Origin: Clostridia bacterium | Lineage (GTDB): Bacteria > Bacillota > Clostridia > Monoglobales > Monoglobaceae | NCBI GenBank assembly: GCA_017622215.1 | Contig: JAGARO010000004.1 | Span: 124,001 to 188,000, forward strand | Reading direction: 5' to 3' | DNA length: 64,000 bases | Shown: positions 1-8,079 of the stretch, piece after piece | Numbering within the stretch: position 1 is the first letter of the stretch | How the letters are laid out: the number at the start of each line of letters is the position of its first letter | Made by a program: the position numbers and the translations under genes | The notes under the pieces: model-generated | Database searches by the model: none | Told to the model about the DNA's origin: nothing | What the model saw: the letters and a program-made list of their open reading frames with translations, nothing else

Positions 1-1
1 A

Positions 2-3000
2 TGGTTTGACGTTGCCTTCACATTCAATTTTGCTACAAACTCATATAAGCTTGCTATCGGCGAAGTTGAATCTGAATGGATTACAGCTGCTGAAACTGTA
101 ACAAATATTGATAGACTTGTTGTAACAACAGGTACATCAGCACAGAACTTAGATTACACAATGTATATCGATGACCTTGCAATCGAAGGTCTTAAGGAAA
201 CATCTAAGTCACAGTTCACAGTTTCTTACCTCTCAGACGATGGTAACGCTAATTCTCCTGTAAGAGGCACAGAAGTTGTAGCTATGGGCGAAGACGCTCC
301 TACACTTATCGATTACGATAGATCAAGTAAGGGTTACAGACTTAACGGTTGGACACTTGACGGTGAAACAGTTCACACAAAGGCTAACCCAATCACTAAT
401 GTAACTGCAAACCTCAACCCATACGCTGTATGGTCAACACTCAAGTCATACGAAGTTAACTTCTATGAAAAGGGTGCGCTTCTTGCATCACTCCCTGAAG
501 TTTACGGTGGATACTCCATCAACTCAAAGTGGAGCTCAAGCGTTCCTGCAACACCTGTTCGTGAAAATATCTCAAGAACAGTTACACTCACAGACGAATA
601 TGCTGAATCTGATGAGTTCTACGGCTTCGAAGCTGGTACAGTAATTCCACAGAGACAGATATTCAAGGGCTGGGCTATTACTGAAGACGGTGAAAACCCA
701 CTCCTCGACGGAGAAGGAAATGTACAGATTCTCGACCTCGATGAAGACCTCGTTGAAGGTAACTTAAAGCTTATGGCATACTTCGATGTAGAAGATGTTA
801 CATATAGCGTTAAGTACACACTTTCAAACGGTGATCTTTACGAAGAAAGAATCGTATATCCTGGTTACACTGTAACAGTAGGCTATGGCGACATCCCTGC
901 TGGTCCTGCAAGAGCTAACGATGCTCTCTTCGCTTACACATTCGATAAGTGGAGCACAGACCTCACAGGCGTAGCTATCAATGAAGATATGGTTGTATAC
1001 CCAGAATACTCAAGAGAATTCTTCGCAGGTACACCATATGTATATGAAGACTTTACAAATGCTAAGGGTGATTACATCACATATATTGATGCAAACGGCA
1101 ACGAAAAGAACGCAAACTTTGCAAATGTACAGTCATCATTCATTACTAAGTCCTACGGTAAGGTTGTAGAAGACTATAAGGCTCCTGCAAACGACCCATA
1201 TAATAAGATTGGTACAAACAATAACTACTGGTTTGAACCACTCGATATGTCTAAGGCTGAAAACCAGAATATCAAGATTCAGGTTAAGGTTAGAGCAAGA
1301 GAAAACCTCTCTAACTGGAACGCATCTGATATTAAGATTAAGTATGAAGGCCTTGGCGCAGGTTCAAGAGCCGACTTTACACTCGGTAAGACAATCGAAA
1401 CAAGACCACAGGTATTCGATTGGATTACATACCTCGCTGAACTCAACTATGCTGACAGAACTTATGTTCTTTATGCAGACGGCGTTGAAATCGCAACAGG
1501 CGAACTCCCTGATATGAAGGCTATCCACGGTGTTAACATCGGCGGTAACTTCAATAACTGGGGACAGATTTATATTGAAGAACTCATTGTTACAAGACCA
1601 AATGCAACTGAATTAGAACTCGACGAAAGAGAATACACAGTTACATATATGGATGCTGACGGCGTACTCTTAAATGTTGTTAAGGTTCCTTACGGCGGAA
1701 CAACTCCAGAATACACAGGTATCACACCTGGTTATAAGGCTGGCGTTGAATTCACAGGCTGGAGACTTGGCAGAGAAGAAATCGCTAAGGACGGCATCGT
1801 ATCTGGCGTAACAAAGAACATTACTCTTGTTGCTAAGTATGCTGAAAAGGCAGACGGTGAATTTGTTCAGGTTAATACAAACATCTCAGGCTGGACAGCT
1901 AACACACTTGAAAATCACCAGATTAACAGAACATACTACGTAGGTCAGGAAGTTAACGTTCCAAGACTTAACGTAAAACAGTACGGTGTAAGCTACACAC
2001 CTAAATCAACAAGCTACGGCGGAACTGTTCAGGAAGATACTACAAAGACAGTTATCGTTGAAGCTGGTAAGGGCTTCCAGATTAACTGGGAAGTTACAAA
2101 GATTGATATCACTGCAAACTATCTCTCAGCTAGCGGTGAAAAGACAGGTACAGGTTCAGTTAACGAAGGTAGCGGTGTTAACTTAGGACACTTCAGCCAT
2201 GTAACTGACTTTATCTACAACGGCTATGCTCATAAGGCTATCGGCTGGTACACAGAAGCTCCTACATACGATTATGTAAACGGCACATGTACACCAAACG
2301 GTAAGAAGATTACAGCTTACTCAATCGAATACCCTGTACTCTACGCAGCTTATGAATTAACAGCTGTAGAAGAAGGTAAGATTGCAATCCTTGATGGTAC
2401 ACAGTGGAAGTACTACACAGCCGGCGATGAAGTTACATTCTTAGAAGGCTATGATATTGTTGACCCTAACAACAACTATAGACTCAGACGTGGAGACGTT
2501 AGAATTTATAACGCTGCAGGTACACAGATTGCTACAGTTGGAGTTAACAAGGAAGCTGGCGCTGCTAACTTCACACGTAACACAATCGTTGTTACTGAAG
2601 AAATGAACGGCGGTAAGATTTCTGTTCCGGGCTTTGACCATGTGGCTGTAAATATTGATTGGGCTATGATGGAAGTTAAGGGTGGAAACATTGTTGATAA
2701 GACAGGTAGAACAACAACATACCTCAACTCAGCAGATAACACATACAAGTACCTCAACTTCAATACTGTAGGTACAAACCTTGATGGTACATACTCTGAT
2801 GCAACATTCAAGGGCTGGATGTACACTAACCTCCTTGATGAAAACGATCCTAACAACTATGATGAAGCAAAGGGTAACTACTTCGTTACTAAGACATTTA
2901 TGCCAACAGGCTACTCTGTTGACGAACTCTTAGCAAAGGATATCAACCCATTTGCTGATAAGAACACAATTACTATCGTAGCTGATTACGACTTAACAGA

Positions 3001-6000
3001 AGAAGATTTCGTTACAATCAACTTCGTTGACGGTAACGGTGAAGTTGCACAGACAGTTAAGTGGTACGAAGAAGCTGGACAGACAGAGCCAACATTTAGC
3101 GGTAACGCTACACAGCTCGTTAAGAAGGCTGACCTCGTAGAAGAAAACACAACAACTAAGTACACATTCGCTTCTTGGAGCGAAGGCGTAAGAGAAGAAG
3201 GCGTGGGTGCAAACGGCGAAGACGTAATCACATACACAGCTACATTCACAGAAAAAGTTTACGCAACAATTACATTTAATATTGACGGCGTTGAAACTGC
3301 AACAGACTTCGTTGTAGGCACAAATATCACAGCGGCAACACCTGTAAAGGAAAACCCTGCTGCTGATAAGGTATATGTATTTACAGGTTGGTCAGAAACA
3401 GAAGGTGGCGAAATCGTTGCTCTTCCTGTTGCTTCTGTACATGCTACATATTATGCAAACTTCGAAGAAGTTGACGCAATAATCATCACATTTATGGACG
3501 GCGAAGATGTACTCGGTACATTAAAGCTTGCTCCTGGCACACTTATCACACCTGCTGCTGCTCCTGCTAAGTCAGGCATGGTATTCACAGGTTGGTCTGC
3601 TGACGGTGGCGAAACAAAGATTACAAGTTCTGAACTTGCTAAGCTTGGCGCTACTGAAACAGTAACATACGTTGCACAGTACATGGAAGTTAATATTACA
3701 GGCGACTATGTATTCGTTGCAGGTTCCGGCTCAGATGCTAACGACGGTTTAACTGTTGATACACCTGTTGCTACAGTTAAGAAGGCTTATGAAGTTGCAG
3801 TTGCAGAAGGCCTCGATACAATCTATGTATTAACTGACTCTAACATCGGTGCTGACTTCACAATAACACAGAGCGTTAAGTACTATGCTCCGTACGGTGC
3901 AGCAATCGTTATGGAACATTCACCAACACACGGTATGACAATTAACAACAATGCCGTTGTAGAATTCAATAATGTAACATTTAAGTACACAGGTACAGAT
4001 AAGGGTACATTATTCACAACTAATGGTGGATCAACACTCAGACTCTTCGACGTAACATTCGTTGATGGTAACTCTAAGTGGTCTGCTATTAAGTTAAATG
4101 CTAACGCTAAGGTTGAATGGGAAAATGTAACTGCTGATGGCTTCAACATGAAGCTTATCGATGCTGCTAATGCCCTCGCTGAAGGCTCTTATGTAAATAA
4201 TCTTACATATACAAACAACGATAAGGTTACAGCCCTCCCAGGCGGTCACACAGTAATCGACGGTCTTGTTGTTAAGGATAATACAACAACAGGTCAGACA
4301 TTACTCACAATAAACGGCGGTACACTTAAGAATGTAGTTATGACAAATAACACATTCGCAGGATACGGTTTATATTCATCTAACGGTTCTGCAACAACAA
4401 CTATCCAGAACATTGTTGCATACGGTAACACATCAACATCAACAAACGGTTGGTCAATCTTCCAGGGTCAGAATGCAAGTTCAATCGTATTCGACGGTAA
4501 GACAATCGCTTACACAGACGATGCAACTGTGTACCAGAATGGCAACGCTATGGCAAAGGGTCAGGCAACTGAAAACTTTGTAGGTCTCTTGACTGCTCGT
4601 TATAACGCAACTCAGCCAATCTTCAAGAATGGCTTTGCTGCAACAGATGAACAGATCGCTTCTGTACACTCTTCAAGCTACGCTACAGGTTCAGGTGTAT
4701 TAGCTTATAATAAGGAAACATCTGCCTTTGGCTTAACAAAGTCATTCTACACACCGGCATATAGTGCAAACAACGCTGAATACGGTACAGTATTCGGTGG
4801 TACAACTGTTGATTCTGCATTCGGTAAGGTTAACGTTGTTGTTATTCCTGCTGACGGATACGAACTCACAGGCTTCACAGATGCTGAAGGAAATGAACTT
4901 GAATACACATTAGTTGAAACTGCTGACGAAGCTCTCGTAGGCGAAGAAATCTACACAGTAACATTAACAGGTGATGTAGACGTAGTTGCAGTATTCAACG
5001 GCGAAATCGTTGAAGAACCAACAAAGTACACAATCACATTCGTAGTTGACGGCGAAACATTCGGAACAGTTGAAGTTGTTGAAAACGAAGAAATCGTTTA
5101 CACAGCAACACCAACTAAGGACGGACACGAATTTGCAGGTTGGGCACTCGCAGAAGACGGCGAAGTTGTTGATAGCCTCGGCGTAGCTGATGAAGCTAAG
5201 ACATTCTACGCAATCTTCAATGAAATTCTTCCTGAAACATTCGAAATCAACTTTGAAGTTGACGATGTAGTTGTTAAGACTGTAACAGTAGAAGCTGGCG
5301 AAACACCTGTATTTGGTGAAGATCCTGTTAAGGAAGGCTACACATTCACAGGCTGGACACCAGAACTCGCTCCTGCTACAGAAGACGCAACATATGTTGC
5401 TACATTCGAAATCAAGACATACACAATTACATTCGTAGTTGAAGGTCTTGAAGACACAGTACTCACAGTTAACCACGGTGTAGTTCCTGAAATTGCTGAC
5501 CCAGTAGTTGACGGATACACATTCGTAGGTTGGGATCCTGAAATCGTAGCTGCAACAGAAGATGCAACATACGAAGCAATCCTCGAAAAGGTAATTGTTA
5601 AGTACACAATCACATTCGTAGTTGAAGGTCAGGACAACGTTGAAATTGAAGTTGTTGAAGGCGAACTCCCTGCATTCCCTGGTGAAACACCATCTAAGGA
5701 AGGATTCGAATTCAAGGGCTGGACACCTGAAATCGTAGAAGCTTACGAAAACGCAACTTACACAGCTGTATTCGAAGAAATTTCAACTGGCGACGACTTC
5801 CCATTTGCTTGGGGTGACGTAAACCTTGACGGAAAAGTTAACGTTATGGATGGTGCTACAATTGTTAACTACGTACAGAAAGGTGCGTTATCAATCACAA
5901 GTGGCGACATAACATTACAGCTTGGTGAAGCATTTGCGGTAGGAAGCGACCTCCTCTGGGGTGATGTTAACGGTGATGGAAAAGTTAACGTTATGGACGG

Positions 6001-6103
6001 TGCTACAATTGTTAACTACGTACAGAAGGGTACTTTAACAATTACTACATCAGGCGGAGAAACAAAAGAAGTAGGAAAAACTTACACAGTTACTCTTAAA
6101 TAA
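2..6103 (+). CDS. Giant surface/secreted repeat protein with InlB-type repeats and C-terminal dockerin-like units (5' end outside window)
   Basis: The reading frame is already open at base 2, so the N-terminus, including any signal peptide, lies upstream. About 2,030 residues are visible. The order of parts is as follows. Two stretches end in similar strands (IYIEELIVTRP near base 1,600 and MYIDDLAIEG near 161), suggesting jelly-roll or lectin-like folds. Scattered InlB/Listeria-Bacteroides (Flg_new) repeats have the core GYxFxGW. A probable right-handed beta-helix region at about 3,700-4,500 opens with GSGSDANDGL. Four consecutive InlB-type repeats follow at about 5,023-5,784, then two dockerin-like calcium loops (DVNxDGKVNVMD). 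Such proteins are normally exported and act in adhesion or carbohydrate binding. That role is inferred here, and no catalytic motif was recognised. Codon choice (CTC, TTC, AAG, ATC) looks like that of a highly expressed gene. Confidence 0.85.
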   Translation, partial: WFDVAFTFNFATNSYKLAIGEVESEWITAAETVTNIDRLVVTTGTSAQNLDYTMYIDDLAIEGLKETSKSQFTVSYLSDDGNANSPVRGTEVVAMGEDAPTLIDYDRSSKGYRLNGWTLDGETVHTKANPITNVTANLNPYAVWSTLKSYEVNFYEKGALLASLPEVYGGYSINSKWSSSVPATPVRENISRTVTLTDEYAESDEFYGFEAGTVIPQRQIFKGWAITEDGENPLLDGEGNVQILDLDEDLVEGNLKLMAYFDVEDVTYSVKYTLSNGDLYEERIVYPGYTVTVGYGDIPAGPARANDALFAYTFDKWSTDLTGVAINEDMVVYPEYSREFFAGTPYVYEDFTNAKGDYITYIDANGNEKNANFANVQSSFITKSYGKVVEDYKAPANDPYNKIGTNNNYWFEPLDMSKAENQNIKIQVKVRARENLSNWNASDIKIKYEGLGAGSRADFTLGKTIETRPQVFDWITYLAELNYADRTYVLYADGVEIATGELPDMKAIHGVNIGGNFNNWGQIYIEELIVTRPNATELELDEREYTVTYMDADGVLLNVVKVPYGGTTPEYTGITPGYKAGVEFTGWRLGREEIAKDGIVSGVTKNITLVAKYAEKADGEFVQVNTNISGWTANTLENHQINRTYYVGQEVNVPRLNVKQYGVSYTPKSTSYGGTVQEDTTKTVIVEAGKGFQINWEVTKIDITANYLSASGEKTGTGSVNEGSGVNLGHFSHVTDFIYNGYAHKAIGWYTEAPTYDYVNGTCTPNGKKITAYSIEYPVLYAAYELTAVEEGKIAILDGTQWKYYTAGDEVTFLEGYDIVDPNNNYRLRRGDVRIYNAAGTQIATVGVNKEAGAANFTRNTIVVTEEMNGGKISVPGFDHVAVNIDWAMMEVKGGNIVDKTGRTTTYLNSADNTYKYLNFNTVGTNLDGTYSDATFKGWMYTNLLDENDPNNYDEAKGNYFVTKTFMPTGYSVDELLAKDINPFADKNTITIVADYDLTEEDFVTINFVDGNGEVAQTVKWYEEAGQTEPTFSGNATQLVKKADLVEENTTTKYTFASWSEGVREEGVGANGEDVITYTATFTEKVYATITFNIDGVETATDFVVGTNITAATPVKENPAADKVYVFTGWSETEGGEIVALPVASVHATYYANFEEVDAIIITFMDGEDVLGTLKLAPGTLITPAAAPAKSGMVFTGWSADGGETKITSSELAKLGATETVTYVAQYMEVNITGDYVFVAGSGSDANDGLTVDTPVATVKKAYEVAVAEGLDTIYVLTDSNIGADFTITQSVKYYAPYGAAIVMEHSPTHGMTINNNAVVEFNNVTFKYTGTDKGTLFTTNGGSTLRLFDVTFVDGNSKWSAIKLNANAKVEWENVTADGFNMKLIDAANALAEGSYVNNLTYTNNDKVTALPGGHTVIDGLVVKDNTTTGQTLLTINGGTLKNVVMTNNTFAGYGLYSSNGSATTTIQNIVAYGNTSTSTNGWSIFQGQNASSIVFDGKTIAYTDDATVYQNGNAMAKGQATENFVGLLTARYNATQPIFKNGFAATDEQIASVHSSSYATGSGVLAYNKETSAFGLTKSFYTPAYSANNAEYGTVFGGTTVDSAFGKVNVVVIPADGYELTGFTDAEGNELEYTLVETADEALVGEEIYTVTLTGDVDVVAVFNGEIVEEPTKYTITFVVDGETFGTVEVVENEEIVYTATPTKDGHEFAGWALAEDGEVVDSLGVADEAKTFYAIFNEILPETFEINFEVDDVVVKTVTVEAGETPVFGEDPVKEGYTFTGWTPELAPATEDATYVATFEIKTYTITFVVEGLEDTVLTVNHGVVPEIADPVVDGYTFVGWDPEIVAATEDATYEAILEKVIVKYTITFVVEGQDNVEIEVVEGELPAFPGETPSKEGFEFKGWTPEIVEAYENATYTAVFEEISTGDDFPFAWGDVNLDGKVNVMDGATIVNYVQKGALSITSGDITLQLGEAFAVGSDLLWGDVNGDGKVNVMDGATIVNYVQKGTLTITTSGGETKEVGKTYTVTLK
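5023..5784 (+). repeat. Four tandem InlB B-type (Flg_new) repeats
   Basis: Four units of about 58-68 residues each run beta-strand (YTITFVV), acidic loop, then G-[YFH]-x-F-x-GW followed by an A-x-Y/F-x-A-x-[FL] ending. A fifth copy sits in the next gene at about 6,985-7,170. Repeats of this type form small beta-grasp-like spacer modules in Gram-positive surface proteins. Confidence 0.8.
5810..5884 (+). repeat. Dockerin-like calcium-loop unit, copy 1
   Basis: Twenty-five residues begin WGDVNLDGKVNVMD and end in a helix with TIVNYVQKG. The D-x-N-x-D-G-x(5)-D spacing is the type I dockerin EF-hand-like loop. The unit is nearly identical in DNA and protein to the copy at 5957-6031, with a repeat pitch of 49 residues. 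Confidence 0.75.
5957..6031 (+). repeat. Dockerin-like calcium-loop unit, copy 2
   Basis: This is the second copy of the unit (WGDVNGDGKVNVMD plus helix). Each copy is followed by a similar beta-strand tail containing LxIT and, further on, GxxxxV. The duplicated block is therefore larger than the calcium loop alone. Confidence 0.75.
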
Positions 6104-6116
6104 GACATAACAAAAG

Positions 6117-6150
6117 TTTTTTGGGGGAATTCCAAAATTCCCCCAAAAAA
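6117..6150 (+). other. Perfect 15-bp stem-loop after the surface-protein gene
   Basis: Six T, five G and AATT pair with AATT, five C and six A around a 4-nt loop. The T tract lies on the 5' side and the A tract on the 3' side, so there is no U-tail beyond the stem on either strand. It may stabilise or process the mRNA 3' end rather than act as a standard intrinsic terminator. Confidence 0.6.
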
Positions 6151-6154
6151 AGAC

Positions 6155-6183
6155 TTGACAAGTTTATAGAATCGTGATATGAT
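6155..6183 (+). promoter_or_regulatory. Sigma-A type promoter for the InlB-repeat protein
   Basis: TTGACA at 6155-6160 and TATGAT at 6178-6183 are separated by 17 bp. The start codon lies about 68 nt further on. Confidence 0.75.
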
Positions 6184-6250
6184 AGGTGGGTACGAATATG
6201 TAAATCTATTAAACTTATTCTATAAACAAATAAAAATGGAGGAAGAAAAA

Positions 6251-7615
6251 ATGAAAAGAATTTTATCGATTTTATTGTCGGTAGCTCTCGTTGCGTCCAT
6301 GCTTGTTTCTATGTCTGCTACTTCTTTTGCTAGAGCAGTTAGTGATATAGATAAAGAAACAGCGGATATTGAAACAACAGTTACTTCAATAACAGCAGAC
6401 GAATACAAAACTTTGACAGGAAAGACATTACCTTCAGGTAAGTTCCCTATGGTTATTGAAACCATTGTCACACCATTGGAAGATTATCAGTTAAATGTAA
6501 GATATGGTGTTGATGAAAGTGGTGAAGAAGGTTATTTGGGACGTGTAATTACTGCTATGTCTATTATGTATGCATTTGATAGCAATGTAGTATATGTTAA
6601 GAACCCTAGTCCAGGATGCTGTGCGTATATAGAGGAAGCGCCAGTTCCCCTTGTAACTTCTCTTGGTACAAAGACTACAAGCAAGATTGGTTTTGCGGTT
6701 CTTGCAACATCTATGGAAGAAATGTTCCCATATAGTGAAATAACAGATCCTGACAATTATGACTGGGAAAACGGTGTGCTTTATGAAGATCTTACTACTA
6801 AAATTTGTATAGCAGCTACTACTGATACATTTGTTATGGATGTAGAAGAAGTTGTAGGTCTTTCTAAACTAAGTCTTGATGGTATTGGTACAGTGGAAGA
6901 ACCTATGCCTACATATACTGAAAAGATTTATGTTAAGGCAGGCGTTCAGGTAACAGAAGATGAATACTATGGCTCAAGTGAAACAACATACAACATCACA
7001 TTCGTAGTTGACGGTCAGGAAGATGTTGTAGTTGAAGTTGCTGAAAACGAACTCCCTGAATATCCAAATGGCACACCATCTAAGGATGGCTACACATTCG
7101 AAGGCTGGGATAAGACTATCGTAGAAGCTACAGAAGATGCAACTTACACAGCTGTATTCAAAGAAATCGAAATCCCAGCAGCCGACGTTGTAACAATGGG
7201 CACACCTGTATATGTTACAACAAATGTACTCCCTGGTAACGCTGACGTAGTAACAACTAACCCATTTGGTGAAGAAGTTACAGTTAAGCTTGCTGAAACA
7301 TTAAGAGTACACACAACATTCGATTACGCTCCTACTGAAGACAACGAACTTAAAGAAATGGGTATGCTCTTTGTTCCAAAGGCAGTAGTTGAAGAAGCTG
7401 GCCTTTCAACAGATGAAGAAATCAGAGGCATTGCTAAGGATGCTTGCTGTGATGTTACTACAAGAATAACATCTGGCGCAGGCACAAATATCGTATTCAA
7501 GGCTGGTCTTCTCGGAATTCCTGTAAAGGGTATCGATATTTATGCAATTCCATATTACACACTTTCCGATGGTGTAAGAATGTATCAGACAATGCAGACA
7601 ATTTCATTCGAATAA
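6251..7615 (+). CDS. Secreted protein with one InlB-type repeat
   Basis: The start is set at ATG 6251, behind a GGAGGAAG ribosome site and followed by a clear signal peptide (MKRILSILLSVALVASM, then SATSFARA). This gives 454 residues. The mature protein has an unrecognised N-terminal domain of about 220 residues, one InlB/Flg_new repeat at roughly residues 245-305 (YNITFVV to YTAVF), and an unrecognised beta-rich C-terminal part. The repeat closely resembles the last repeats of the preceding gene. Codon use changes near the repeat: TTG and TTT are common before it, while CTC and TTC dominate after it. This suggests that the 3' half was copied from or co-evolved with the neighbouring surface gene. 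Function is unknown; an exported role is inferred from the signal peptide. Confidence 0.8.
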   Translation: MKRILSILLSVALVASMLVSMSATSFARAVSDIDKETADIETTVTSITADEYKTLTGKTLPSGKFPMVIETIVTPLEDYQLNVRYGVDESGEEGYLGRVITAMSIMYAFDSNVVYVKNPSPGCCAYIEEAPVPLVTSLGTKTTSKIGFAVLATSMEEMFPYSEITDPDNYDWENGVLYEDLTTKICIAATTDTFVMDVEEVVGLSKLSLDGIGTVEEPMPTYTEKIYVKAGVQVTEDEYYGSSETTYNITFVVDGQEDVVVEVAENELPEYPNGTPSKDGYTFEGWDKTIVEATEDATYTAVFKEIEIPAADVVTMGTPVYVTTNVLPGNADVVTTNPFGEEVTVKLAETLRVHTTFDYAPTEDNELKEMGMLFVPKAVVEEAGLSTDEEIRGIAKDACCDVTTRITSGAGTNIVFKAGLLGIPVKGIDIYAIPYYTLSDGVRMYQTMQTISFE

Positions 7616-7679
7616 TTGAGTGAAATTATCATTGATATAGAAAAACACTAAAAAATATTGAAAAGGAAAGGTGAATAAT

Positions 7680-7853
7680 ATGAGAAAGTATGAAAATCCA
7701 ACAGCTGAACTCGTAATGTTTAATGTAGATGATATTATAACAGTTAGCACACTTGATTTTACAGATAATAGTGTTATGACTACTCTTGACTTACATGCTG
7801 CTACAACATGGGATTCAAGCTGGGATAATGCCGTTACAGGCACAGATATTTAA
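7680..7853 (+). CDS. Small acidic protein of unknown function (57 aa)
   Basis: ATG 7680 is preceded at ideal distance by AAAGGTGA. A GTG 9 nt upstream overlaps that ribosome site and is rejected. The peptide starts MRKYENPTAELVMF, then has an Asp/Thr/Ser-rich body and no Cys or transmembrane segment. Small clostridial proteins with an M-[KR]-x-Y-E-x-P-x-x-E start are common and have no assigned role. The Y-x-x-P start also resembles leader peptides of lasso-type RiPPs, but no maturation gene is visible nearby. It lies 64 nt after the InlB-repeat gene and ends at a strong terminator, so it is probably co-transcribed with it. Confidence 0.7.
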   Translation: MRKYENPTAELVMFNVDDIITVSTLDFTDNSVMTTLDLHAATTWDSSWDNAVTGTDI

Positions 7854-7860
7854 TAAAATT

Positions 7861-7891
7861 AAAAGCCCGACTTATGTCGGGCTTTTTTTTG
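7861..7891 (+). terminator. Intrinsic terminator
   Basis: A 10-bp stem (AAAGCCCGAC / GTCGGGCTTT) with a TTAT loop is followed by a run of T residues. Confidence 0.9.
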
Positions 7892-8048
7892 TTTTTAAAA
7901 ATCTGTTGTTTTTCGCCACACACCTCTGCCACCACCCTCCTGACACACCACACTTCACCCCCCCCTGCACCGCATGCCTTCCCGACGTGCCACACACCGG
8001 CTGACGCATACGCCGTAAACCTTTTGCAAAAATTTTGATATTTTTCAT
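7892..8048. other. GC-rich intergenic element between two converging terminators
   Basis: By hand count 65 of the 100 bases in 7921-8020 are G or C, against roughly 35-42% in neighbouring genes. The plus strand is C- and CA-rich with a run of eight C. On the minus strand a 58-codon frame (8048 to 7872) starts MKNIKIFAKG behind GGAGGC and is rich in Gly, Arg, Lys and Cys. That frame runs exactly from one terminator into the other, so coding is doubtful. No other gene is seen here. Confidence 0.5.
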
Positions 8049-8075
8049 AAAAATGCCTCCCTTTTGGGAGGCTTT
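8049..8075 (-). terminator. Intrinsic terminator of the E2-like gene
   Basis: Read on the minus strand, the stem GCCTCCC / GGGAGGC with an AAAA loop is followed by ATTTTTA just after the stop codon of the minus-strand gene. Confidence 0.85.
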
Positions 8076-8079
8076 AAAA

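Noticed and set aside
4964-5476. 170-codon Cys-rich frame on the minus strand
   Set aside because: It is the antisense of the InlB-repeat region; GT-rich repeat codons (ACA, GTA) read as Cys and Tyr on the other strand. No ribosome site.
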